In this document: positions 47,801 through 62,413 of the stretch, piece after piece
Numbering within the stretch: position 1 is the first letter of the stretch
How the letters are laid out: every line of letters starts with the position of its first letter
DNA from: Vanilla planifolia
Lineage: Eukaryota; Streptophyta; Magnoliopsida; Asparagales; Orchidaceae
Direction of reading: 5' to 3'
NCBI GenBank assembly: GCA_023846275.1
Contig: CM043872.1
Coordinates: forward strand, 26,278,670-26,342,669
DNA: 64,000 bases
Program-made: the position numbers and the translations under genes
Notes under the pieces: generated by a model
What the model was told of the DNA's origin: nothing
Database searches by the model: none
What the model saw: only the letters and a program-made list of their open reading frames with translations

Positions 47801-50800
47801 AATTAGATTCTACAAGAGGATAGTATCCTAGGAGAAAAGATAATAATCACGAAACATGATAAAAAAATATCTTGCCTTATTAGAAAGAAAAGACAGAAGT
47901 TTACTCCAACCAAACAGTAAAGTCAAGACTACGGCATAGCAGAATTCCTACATTTATGTTTTGAAGTCAACTAACACATTTGGGAATTGAAAAAATCGAG
48001 TCGCTAATGCATGAAGGACTCAAATTGCAAAAGAATGAGCCCCATGACAAGTTTGAGACTTATACACATCTTTAACTAACTAGATTTGAGTGGGGAGACA
48101 TTTGTACAACTTTTTTCGCTTCATTAGTTTTTACCATTTTACTTAAGCAAGAGTATATAAACCAAAAGGAGGAATGAGATAGGGATCAAATCCAATTTTG
48201 GAAAATCGTAACTCGGAAATGAAGTTTCTCATTAATCAGTACATCTCTCTTTTTTTCTTTATTACTCTCTCTTCACGTATTATGCATAGAGATTCACCAT
48301 CATTTCCTTCAAATTGTTCCCAAAAAACTCAAGATTGTTTGAGATCCACATCTAATAATCGTACTGAAGTTCAAATCTACAAGGTCAACAAAGGTGGTCA
48401 TTTGAAGAAGTTTAGACACAAAGAAAAGCTACAACATTTTGCATGAAGGGCTCTTTGAAATAAAATTCAATGTAAATGAAAACTTTACTTTAAAATCAAT
48501 GTGTTCTAAAAAAACAAACCCTTGCATTTGCTTATTAGAAATTTGTGTCAAGTTATTGAGACAAAAAGCGCACAAATGTTTATAAGAAAATATGCTTTAA
48601 GAAAAACTCAAGAGATTATTTCATAAAGTTAAAAGTTTTGAAAGAAATAGTGTCTGAGGGGAAATCTTAAAAGTGCATTAAAACAAAGACTTGTATCTAT
48701 TAAATATTAACTTTTAAAGACATTCTTTTACAAAAAGATTTTTTACAATGATTTTACTAAAAGACAAATATAATAATTCTAGAGGTACTTGCCTCTTCCA
48801 CATTTATTGTCACACCAAGTTTGAAAAAAAAAATAGAAAGAAAACAACAATCCACCAAATCATGCAAGCTATGGATGACTCCCTTAAGGCCTCGATCAAA
48901 TGCATAACTCGTTAGACTTCGTACCATTGTGACCTTTGACCATACTAACATGATGTAAGAGGACTTGATTAGGTAACATTTTAGTCCAATTTATTGGGGA
49001 TAAAGGTATCTATAATTTATTAAGTGGGTTTGTCTATTCCTATAACTTCAAGAATATTTTGAGCCATACCCCAATGCTTCTCTCTACAATCAACTATTGA
49101 ACCTAATTAAAATGGCATCAACAAGGTTGTGTGTTGCCAAGGCCTTTAAGAAGTAACCCCTGCTCTTACTACATGGTAAGTCTCGTGAGGCACTAATGCT
49201 CCAAGATCATATTATCATTTGTTCCAATTCCACGGACAACTCTTTTAACAATAAATTCATAGAACTTAACAAAAAAAGATTCAAGTTAGGAGGATATCAA
49301 CAAGATCCAAGGTACACAATTTAAAGATAACAACGTTATACATGCTTACTTGCATACTTTTAAGGTAGAGGACGGCACAGTTAACTACATCCATTGATTC
49401 ATTTCCCTTAGACTAAGGAAAAGATCATAATGGCTATGGAACATACTAAAAAGTAAATCGCTTCATTACATAAACTTAATCAAATGTGAAATTCCAGTAA
49501 AATGTCAAACTAAATCTAATTCCATAAGAAACTATGTACCATAGATGGACAATCATAAACACCAAAGAATTTTTAATAATTCTTTTTCTTTGTATTTGAT
49601 AAAAAATTCTACTTGAGCTCACGATACATACAAAATAGAATAACTAGTAAATTAAATGAAAGGGGTTGATAATACTCCTAAAACAACCAATCCAACAAAT
49701 ATAACTTGAGAATAATTGATAGACCAATTCAACATGCACTAGACCTAATAAATATATGAACCAAAAGAAAATTGGATTGAAACAATCAAACTGGTGAACA
49801 CTTCATTCAACTATTCAATCAAAAATTGAAAAAACATAATCAAACTAGTGAACATTCCATTCAACAATTCAACTAGAAATTGAAAAACTAAAAACTAAAA
49901 ACAACCAAGTCTAATTCCATAAGAAACTATGTACCATAGAAGGACAACCATAAACACTAAAAGATTTTTAATAATTCTTTTTCTTTGTATTTTATAAAAG
50001 TATTCTATCTGAGCCCACAATACATACAAAATAGAATAACTAGTAAATTAAATGAAAGGGGTTGATAATATTCCTGAAACAACCAATCCAACAAATCTAA
50101 CTCAAGAACAATTGATAGACCAATTTAACATGCACTAGGACATAATAAATATATGAACCAAAAGAAATTGGATTGAAACAATCAAACTGTTGAACACTTC
50201 ATTCAACCATTCAACCAAAAATTGAAAAGAATAATAAGCAAACTAGTAAAAATTACATTCAACAATTCAACTAGAAATTGAAAAACTAAAAATTAAAAAC
50301 CAAATACAACCAAGTCTTTGCTAAAATCAACCCCCCCAAAAAAATCTTTGCTTTCCCTCATGAGCATTTGCTAATAATTGTGGAAGAACGGAAATTTCCA
50401 AGGAAACATCTTGGATGTCATTGCAATGCCATCATCTTCATCATGCTACCATCTTCTCAGACTCTTCCCACTAAGAAGAGGCCTCTACCGAACCATTAAG
50501 CATCATTTAAGTGGTGTTTTATTTTGAAAGGGAACTCCGAGATAACATATCTCCATACAAGGGCTAGAAGGTGGCAAAAACCAACTTCACATTTTAAGAG
50601 AAACAGGCAATGACACAAGGATCATCACCATTTACCAGTACATCACAGCTACTGGCAGTACCTAAATCTCTTCTTTTCTTATATTTTCCCCATAAAAATT
50701 GCTGTGGTTCATTCATTTCAGTGTTATGAACATTATTTCCACTGTTCATCACTGTTGTGGCACATTAATTTCAGCACCGTGCAAATTATTTCTACTGCTC

Positions 50801-51510
50801 ATCGTAGTAGACTACTAAGCGTCTCGAAAGGCATCCTATCTTCTATGTACATGATGTAGAAGTTCTACGATAGTTTTAAGTCCTGAAGTTATGATACAAA
50901 TTCTTTTGCTTTATATCACACTTAAATTTCAAAAAAAAATCGCAGGGGTGGTCCATATAGAGCAGTTCAAATTGTATAACATCGATAATAGCTGGGGAAG
51001 TTATCTAATGAAGTATTCTTTATTATAGTTATTCAACTTTAACTCGAAGATTTAGTCCTATGATCCAAACATGACTGGAGTACCACCATTACTGTTTTGT
51101 CATTCAAAATCTTCAACCAATTGCAGTGCCTTAGATGAAAATTTAACGAATTGAATACAATCAATGAATCTCACGAGCAAATAATGAAATTTCTAAGAAG
51201 CAAAAGTATGAAAAAACATACAATCTCTCGAAATTTCGATTCTCAAGAGCAACAGCGAACCCACGAACCCCTCCTTTTACAGAAAAGGTAAAGGCGTCCG
51301 ATCAACTGTAGATCGGATGTGGGTTAGGCACCTAGGGATTGGGAGTGAGAAGGCACTGACCTCTTTGGCATGGTGGAGACATTCGAAGTAGTCCTCGCGG
51401 AGTAAAGCGCAGTCCTTTGGCTCGCGGCAGTGCGACATGCATTCGCTGAAGTCCACCCAGAAGTCGTAGCAGCGCCCCTTGTTCCCAGTTATTCCCCAGC
51501 CCGACGCCAT
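29721..51510 (-). CDS. NDUFS5: NADH dehydrogenase iron-sulfur protein 5 (complex I), 2 exons split by a 21.5-kb intron, 85 aa
   Basis: Accessory subunit of mitochondrial complex I, located at the intermembrane-space side and carrying a twin-CX9C-type fold. Exon 1 is 51,510-51,361 (50 codons) and exon 2 is 29,828-29,721 (35 codons plus stop). Both are on the minus strand, phase 0, with donor GAG|GTCAGT and acceptor GGCAG|TTC. Exon 1 starts [10 protein letters not shown] and holds the four cysteines of two CX9C motifs (C14, C24 and C34, C44). Exon 2 gives [20 protein letters not shown], the exact continuation expected in the plant family, where ...HH(S/A)KE joins [11 protein letters not shown]. 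Neither exon is complete alone and no nearer partner was seen. The total of 85 aa is close to the family's size. The intron (29,829-51,360; 21,532 bp) is packed with transposons. A break of synteny or misassembly remains possible, hence the lower confidence for the joined span than for each exon. Confidence 0.85.
31091..31385. repeat. Minisatellite, about 95-100 bp x 3, in the NDUFS5 intron
   Basis: Three tandem copies begin near 31,091, 31,192 and 31,284 with TTCAA(A/G)AA.TTAAAAACC followed by 'ATCATGATG', 'GGGA(A/G)(A/G)CTAATG(A/G)AGA(A/T)GGTAA' and an AT-rich end. Copies differ by point changes. No coding sense. Confidence 0.8.
34066..34939. mobile_element. Probable non-autonomous DNA transposon with short terminal inverted repeats
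   Basis: The left end ACTAGGGGTGTGCAA (34,066-34,080) and right end TTGCACCCTTAG (34,927-34,938) are imperfect inverted repeats. Elements beginning 'CTAGGGGTGTGCA' and filled with degenerate AACC/TTGG-type repeats ('GAACTAAACCAAACTTAAC', 'CTGACCTAACCCAACCCAA') are a common plant repeat type. The roughly 870-bp interior shows that composition at both ends and has no transposase. No clear target-site duplication was found, so the exact limits are uncertain. Confidence 0.5.
36728..38891 (+). repeat. 5' LTR of the chromovirus-type element
   Basis: It starts TGTAACGACCCGTTG and ends GGGGTGTGACA, the TG...CA borders usual for this lineage, 3 bases before the PBS. Length about 2.16 kb. Its first 905 bases align with the partial 3' LTR at 43,525-44,462. 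It contains a short TA run (about 37,367-37,382) and an internal degenerate repeat of 'GATGAG(C/T)AC(C/T)A(A/G)(C/T)ACAG(A/G)AT' at about 38,000-38,130. Confidence 0.85.
38895..38906 (+). other. Primer-binding site (initiator tRNA-Met)
   Basis: TGGTATCAAAGC sits three bases after the LTR end. It matches the typical plant LTR-element PBS TGGTATCAGAGC at 11 of 12 bases. Confidence 0.9.
39201..39990 (+). pseudogene. gag polyprotein remnant with intact CCHC knuckle
   Basis: Structural protein of the retrotransposon particle. The retrotransposon-gag domain begins [17 protein letters not shown] (39,201), has a stop, continues [15 protein letters not shown], another stop near 39,470, then an open segment 39,486-39,746 ([17 protein letters not shown]...). 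In another frame 39,945-39,986 encodes [14 protein letters not shown], a complete CX2CX4HX4C zinc knuckle. Frameshifts and stops prevent expression as one protein. Confidence 0.85.
40228..40512 (+). pseudogene. Retroviral-type aspartic protease remnant
   Basis: An open stretch reads ASHSFIS..., [15 protein letters not shown], the conserved flanks of the plant gypsy protease. The position of the catalytic D-S/T-G-A reads N-N-R-A, so the active aspartate is lost. It ends at a stop shortly after KLKT. Confidence 0.85.
40650..41560 (+). pseudogene. Reverse transcriptase remnant
   Basis: Recognisable in order: [20 protein letters not shown] (about 40,951-41,010), then, with stops and frameshifts, VIVFIDDIL at about 41,202-41,228 (the (Y/F)xDD catalytic pair is intact at 41,217-41,222), and [10 protein letters not shown] near 41,370. 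Numerous in-frame stops show it is inactive. Confidence 0.88.
41595..41980 (+). pseudogene. RNase H domain remnant
   Basis: Open segments read [37 protein letters not shown], then after one stop [40 protein letters not shown] and ALSRK. This is the typical gypsy RNase H and connection. The first catalytic aspartate is replaced (YSNAS where the family has YSDAS), so it is predicted inactive even without the stop. Confidence 0.9.
42240..43080 (+). pseudogene. Integrase remnant
   Basis: The zinc-binding HHCC module is visible ([20 protein letters not shown] ... CLICQQMK, 42,318-42,426). The core follows in shifted frames ([80 protein letters not shown]). Just after the knuckle, a segment of the linker seems missing (QQKSS joins directly to the core), a likely deletion. 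Many stops and frameshifts. Confidence 0.88.
43081..43500 (+). pseudogene. Integrase C-terminus / chromodomain-like tail
   Basis: Fragments in order: [41 protein letters not shown]-like sequence in mixed frames, [35 protein letters not shown]. The 'W.NH..E.ATWE.E..M' order is that of the chromodomain-like end of plant chromoviruses, which directs integration to heterochromatin. The expected ATWE phrase reads KTT-stop-E, so it is broken. Confidence 0.75.
43511..43524 (+). other. Polypurine tract region
   Basis: TCTTGAGGAGAGAT lies right before the 3' LTR and follows GGGACGAAATT, a usual pre-LTR phrase of this gypsy lineage. It primes plus-strand synthesis in intact relatives. Confidence 0.6.
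43525..44462 (+). repeat. Truncated 3' LTR of the chromovirus-type element
   Basis: It starts TGTAACAACCCGTTG and follows the 5' LTR closely, with small indels, up to 'AACAAGTTGCAAAGATAACTT', where similarity stops. About 1.2 kb of LTR, including the TG...CA right border, is absent, so no target-site duplication can be read. Loss by deletion is the simplest reading. Confidence 0.85.
44463..46346. other. Intronic DNA, no feature recognised
   Basis: Directly after the truncated LTR the sequence is moderately AT-rich with short Lys/Ser-rich open frames (for example 45,034-45,261 +). Nothing matches a family known to me. It may be the body of another old element whose gag-like part lies just downstream. 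Confidence 0.4.
46347..46930 (-). pseudogene. Ty1/copia-type gag (UBN2-like) remnant
   Basis: On the minus strand, in two or three frames, the order is [66 protein letters not shown], then an open segment [40 protein letters not shown]. This is the order of copia gag of the UBN2 family ('W..LE..HEGT', 'YE.F.M...ESI..M..RF..I...L..LGK', 'L.(S/P)L...(W)....T.I.E.KDL..L.L.EL.G.L'). Frameshifts and stops show decay. It lies in the NDUFS5 intron, in the same orientation as the host gene. Confidence 0.75.
47598..47831 (+). pseudogene. Unrecognised coding-like stretch with one stop
   Basis: One + frame gives about 77 codons with a single internal [21 protein letters not shown], stop, then [22 protein letters not shown] and on through [13 protein letters not shown]-like ([15 protein letters not shown]) to [10 protein letters not shown] and TAG. 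Codon use and a probable amphipathic helix with few low-complexity residues make it look like former protein. I do not recognise the family. A retrotransposon accessory ORF is possible given the neighbourhood. Confidence 0.4.
49516..50316. repeat. Tandem duplication, 395-bp unit, two copies
   Basis: CTAATTCCATAAGAAACTAT starts at 49,516 and again at 49,911. The copies stay very similar to the ends ('AACTAAAAA...CAACCAAGTCT'). Each unit contains a smaller internal repeat of about 60 bases ('GTGAACA(C/T)TTC.ATTCAAC.ATTCAA'). High similarity implies a much younger event than the transposons around it. It lies inside the NDUFS5 intron, about 1 kb from exon 1. Confidence 0.9.
51361..51510 (-). CDS. 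NDUFS5: NDUFS5 exon 1
   Basis: It codes for residues 1-50, [10 protein letters not shown]...[10 protein letters not shown], including all four conserved cysteines (C14, C24, C34, C44). GC-rich, in contrast with the intron. The ATG at 51,510 fits the family start exactly; an in-frame ATG upstream (51,579) would add an unlikely Arg/Glu-rich leader. It runs into the donor GTCAGTGCC. Confidence 0.97.
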
Positions 51511-51679
51511 TCCTTGCTCACTTTCCCCGAGTTCCCTCTCTCCGGCTCGGGCAGCTCCCCTATCGGTTTTGGTGTGCAAACCTGAACCGGACGCTTTGTT
51601 TGAGCCGCCGGCGTATCACCAACTTGTTTATTATAAAACAATGAAAGACAATTACATTTACCATCACATATTAGATGTC

Positions 51680-51681
<2 letters not shown>

Positions 51682-51747
<66 letters not shown>
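51682..51747. repeat. (TA)n microsatellite
   Basis: A pure run of about 65 bases, the longest in the window, in the NDUFS5 upstream region. Confidence 0.97.
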
Positions 51748-51750
<3 letters not shown>

Positions 51751-51852
51751 TCTTTTTATTCTTATAAACATTTCCACATCAATATTTGATACAAAATATA
51801 AAAGTCATTTGCAGTTATTATGCCTCTCATCTTCTTTAATGGATTGTGTGTG

Positions 51853-51870
51853 TCTATCTATCTATCTATC
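51853..51870. repeat. (TCTA)n short tandem repeat
   Basis: About four and a half perfect TCTA units directly after a TG run. Seen directly. Confidence 0.9.
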
Positions 51871-53531
51871 TTCTTTAATGGTTCAATTAAATGTGTGTAA
51901 ATGAAAGCTTTTAAAATGATTCAATTATTTGAGCTATATTTATTTTTGATAAATAATTGTATTTAAAAATCACTTATGTCATTGCCAAATGCCGTGATAA
52001 AATTGATGAAAACCTAATTGATTAAATATACATTATGCCCCTATTTGCTATTTACAAATATATCATTTATAGAACGTATCAAGCTTAAGTCGATATTTCT
52101 GAAATTACAAAACTATCATAACGCATTTGATATTCTAATATTTATAAATCTATTATATATTAATCATATTTGACATAATAAAAAATTTTCAATTGTAAAT
52201 ATATATTGAGCAAATTTTAATAATTATGATTAAAAATATATTTTAAGAAGTTTATAAGAAGTTTTTTAAGTCTAAAAAAATTACAAACTTAGCACTATTA
52301 AGTTTGTCTTGAAGAGTTTTTTATATTGATATGTTTAAATAATATTTTTTTATTAAATTTGAACTTAAGACATATTCTCTAATATTTATATAAAATATAC
52401 ACTTAAAAAATTATTTTTTTTTTACATGATTAAAAAAATATGACACTTCAAGGATATTCAAATATCTATAACAAGATTTTATTATGTCATTTGAATATTT
52501 TTATAAAGATTAAAAATAAGATAAAACTTGATTTCAAAAATTTTTTATCTCAATTTTTTAAATATTTGATAAGAACTATGCCATATAACATAAAAATAAT
52601 TATTCTTAAAGGTTTGAAAAATAATAGATTTTTTTATTATTACATGACTTGTACAAAAAAGTTTAAAATAAAACTCTAATGAAAGTTTATTTGTCTAAAT
52701 AAATACAAAGAAAAACTAATATTGATGATAAATACAAGTTATGATCAAAACTCATGATTAATGAGTGTCGTTAATACAAAAATTTAAGATATTGAAAATC
52801 TAAATTTGAATTTTTACAAATAAGACTTAAAGAGAAAATTAAGAAAAAGAAAAAAAATCTAAATCTAAAATAGTTTCAATCATTAATGAGTGCTCAAACA
52901 AGTTTGATATAGTTTTAACAATTGTAGGTTATTATTTTTATTCTATAGAAAAATACATTTTTTTGTTTATTTCTAACATGTTATTTTATAGAATTTGATT
53001 CATTACTTACAAGTCATTTATTAATAAAAAAATATCATTATGGGTGAAGATCAAACTCATGTTAGAGTTTTCAAAATTTTGTGAAAAGCTTAGAAATGTT
53101 CTATCTCAAGAAAAGACTTATCTTGATTAAAAATATCATCTTTCATGGATTTAAAAATATTTTTCTCGAATACCAACAAATTTATTAATATTTACTTTTA
53201 ATATGACAACATATTCATAAGTATAGTTTTTATTTTTATTTTTTTTATAATTTGATTGTGTTAATAATATAAGTTGTATCAAAAAAATGATTATAAACAA
53301 AGTTTTTGAGATTAATCTATGATTAATTTGAAATTAAACAAAAATAAATGCAATAAAAAATAATTTTAAATAATATTTAAAAATTACAACTATTTATATA
53401 ATTGCAACAAGTTATTATGTGATCTAAAATTGTTCCTTTTTGTGTTTTTACATATTTGTTAATTTTTGTGACATTATTATTATTAGTTTCTTAATATTTT
53501 AAACTAATTGTTATTATGTTTACTCACCTAA

Positions 53532-53537
53532 TGGGCT
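53532..53537. promoter_or_regulatory. Site II element (TGGGCY) upstream of RPL22
   Basis: TGGGCT, 245 bases before the RPL22 start. TGGGCY elements bind TCP factors and are typical of plant ribosomal-protein and other growth-related promoters. Function here is inferred from position and gene class. Confidence 0.45.
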
Positions 53538-53739
53538 GGCAAGTTGAAAGCAATCTAATTGGACATGCGATCAAATGCCCTCGAGAACAACAAGAATAAC
53601 TAATGCAGGCCACGCGTCACCACTGAGTGGTCCAATCTAACAATCGAACGGCCATCTTATCACGCATTATAGTGGAGCAACATCAAATGGGGAGATATCC
53701 TACCTCTCGCAGGTAGATAAGCGCTCCCATTTTGCGCCA

Positions 53740-53748
53740 AAACCCTAA
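53740..53748. promoter_or_regulatory. Telo-box near the RPL22 transcription start
   Basis: AAACCCTAA, 34 bases before the start codon. The telo-box is a known conserved element of plant ribosomal-protein and translation-factor genes, usually close to the transcription start, and acts together with site II elements. Both are present here. Confidence 0.75.
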
Positions 53749-53781
53749 TCTAGTCCGCTTGTACAGACTCCAGCCGGAAAG

Positions 53782-60132
<6,351 letters not shown>

Positions 60133-62205
60133 ATGTTGAAATAGTTGTCTTTTAATCTTTCATTCTGCTGTACGGTAAAGTTGCCCGTGTTTTATTGTTT
60201 AACTGTCACTAAAAATCTCTACTTATTCTATCCTTCTAGTTTTAGACTTTTATTGGTGTGTCATGGCAAAATTTGTAATCTCAAACCAGTCTTTTTGTTC
60301 TGGTTATATTTCGTTTAAGAACAACTGAAGTTTATTTAATTGTTTTTTTTTTTGTTGATTTAAAGCGAATATTGGTAAATAACTGTTCAAGTTATTTTTA
60401 TAAGGTTCTCAGCTGAAATTGTTTTATTTTTCTCAATTAATTCACGAAAGTAATGGATTACTGTTGTGTTCTTGATGCGATTGAGGCTTGCATTGCATTT
60501 TTATATGTAATAATCTGGAATCTATTAAAGTTTATTCTTTGCTTCTTAACGTTTGATGTTATCTAATATTACTTAAATTCCTTATGAGCAAAATTAATAA
60601 GCAGACTTACTAGTCAAACACGAGGACATTTAGAAAATTTTTTCTCTTAATGAAAAACCATTCATCTAAAGCATGGAGAGGTAATAGTCCTTGACCTCAA
60701 GAAGCTTAGATAATTCCCTTGAAACCTTATCTCAAGAGGGGAACCTTTGCTAATAAAAAATCAAATGCAAAATGAATCAAGAAAAGGGCTTGATGATATG
60801 TTTTAATTGAAGATCACTCTATCGAAAATCTTACATCGAGTATTTACTTAAGTGCATCCATTCATAAGAGGCTGGAGACATTGTGCAAGAGGCACATTCA
60901 TGAGAATAAGGCGACCATACCTCTCCTCATAATTTGGACAAATATAATCCAAATCGAACCGTCGTTGATTTGAGCCAAACTACTTAATTGTGTCAAATTA
61001 GGTTGGGATCCGCTTAACAAGGCATGATTTGCTAAACCAGACCAATCCAACATCAAATTGGTTCAAACTGAGCCTAAACTAAGCAAAATCGATATGAACC
61101 GAGCCTAACAGATCTAGACCAAGTCAGAACACACTGAACGAAGGCCAAACAATGCTAAATAAATACTGAATCAAACAAAACCAAACTAGACACACACCAA
61201 ATCAACCAAACTGAATTGGACCAAATTAGATTGAATAACGTCAACCCAAATCGAGCTTCTCTAAATTGAACTGTTTCAATTTAGAACAAAAATTATTTGA
61301 AGTCCTAATAAGGTGTTAGGAGAACGAGATTGTCTTCCTTGATTTTTTTTTTTTTTAAGTTTTTGTTTAAATTATTAGAATATTGACATAACCAATGATA
61401 CCAAAACTAACAAGAATGTTGATTAAAGGAGATAAAAACATTTGATTATCTGATAAAAACACTTGAAAATTTGACTGCATTTTTTTGACAAAATATTTTA
61501 TCGGCTGGAAGCTAAGTATTAAAGTACTAAACAAAAAACAATTACAAAATTGAGAATGTTAAGAGAAAGAATGACCTCATATGATAGAATAAATATTGTT
61601 AGTCGAGTGCAATAAATAAATGATAAGTTTATTTATTTTATAATTCTTTTATATTTTGAAACTAGCAACATGTTTTTGATAATGTCTTAATTTAAAATTC
61701 AATAAATAAATAATATAGATATGCTATCGTAAATGAATTTAGTATAAAATGTAATTGTACTGAAACGGCTGAAATATTTATCGTATACTGCTCGTATGAT
61801 TCTTGAATACGACGTAATTTTCAAATATATTTGTTTTATAAATAAGAAGTTATAATGGGTAGATTTGATATATTTTTTATTAAAAATTTGTGAATTTTAA
61901 ATAATATTTATAATAATTATCTTGTGGAAAAATAAATATAATAATAATAGGCAAGAGAAAACTCGATCAGTAAGCGTCAAAGAGACGGCAAAGGAGGAAT
62001 CCGTATCCACGTATCCACGCGGTTTCCCCTTATGAATGAAGTAGAACGGAGGAATAGAAAATTCCTTTTCCTTTGATCAACCGCCGGCGATGCTCCGGCG
62101 ATAACAACGAGAAATACCAGAGGGTTTTGAAGATAAGGGCGAGAGGAAGCAGAAAAGAGTATCCTTTACTTGAAGGGGAGAGACGGAGAGAAGACGGTGA
62201 GGAAG
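60133..62205. other. RPL22 3' flank and TOPP upstream region
   Basis: 60,133-60,590 has T-rich 3' UTR-like sequence. A degenerate repeat follows (listed separately), then AT-rich DNA to 61,950. From 61,955 to 62,205 composition rises in G+C and purines, consistent with promoter and 5' UTR of the following phosphatase gene; 'CCACGTATCCACG' repeats there at about 62,008-62,020. Confidence 0.5.
60940..61280. repeat. Degenerate AACCAAACTGA-type repeat
   Basis: A stretch built from many diverged short phrases such as 'AACCGAGCC', 'CCAAACT', 'ACCAAATTAGA'. The same style occurs inside the putative DNA transposon at 34,066-34,939, so this may be the core of a related element without clear ends. Confidence 0.5.
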
Positions 62206-62413
62206 ATGATGATGACTACGAGCTCGATGGGGGCCATGGAGGCCCCCATACTGAACGACATCATAAAGAGGCTGCTCGATGGCGGGAGAGTAGGCGGTGG
62301 TCGGCAGGTTCAGCTATCGGAGTTGGAGATCCGGCAGCTCTGCGTCGAGGCCAAGAAAGTCTTCCTTTCACAGCCTAATCTGCTTGAGCTCCATGCCCCC
62401 GTTAAGATCTGTG
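62206..62413 (+). CDS. TOPP: Type-1 serine/threonine protein phosphatase catalytic subunit (TOPP), first exon, partial
   Basis: The N-terminal part of a PP1 catalytic subunit, which dephosphorylates many proteins as a holoenzyme with regulatory subunits. It codes for 69 residues plus one base: [11 protein letters not shown] (17-27), [20 protein letters not shown] (38-57), [13 protein letters not shown] (57-69), then donor G|GTCAGT within the conserved KICGDIHG motif. This split just before GDIHG is the usual exon 1 border of plant TOPP genes. The catalytic residues lie in later exons beyond the window. The start at 62,206 gives a family-length N-terminus; an in-frame ATG at 62,170 would add 12 residues, and ATGs at 62,227 and 62,236 are possible. 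Confidence 0.9.

Larger units (their letters stand above)
51511..53781. other. Divergent intergenic region between NDUFS5 and RPL22
   Basis: The 2.27 kb separate two genes transcribed away from each other, so both promoters lie here. The NDUFS5 side (51,511-51,640) is GC-richer and CT-rich, a likely 5' UTR. The middle (51,750-53,500) is AT-rich without genes. Microsatellites and RPL22 promoter motifs are listed separately. Confidence 0.6.
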
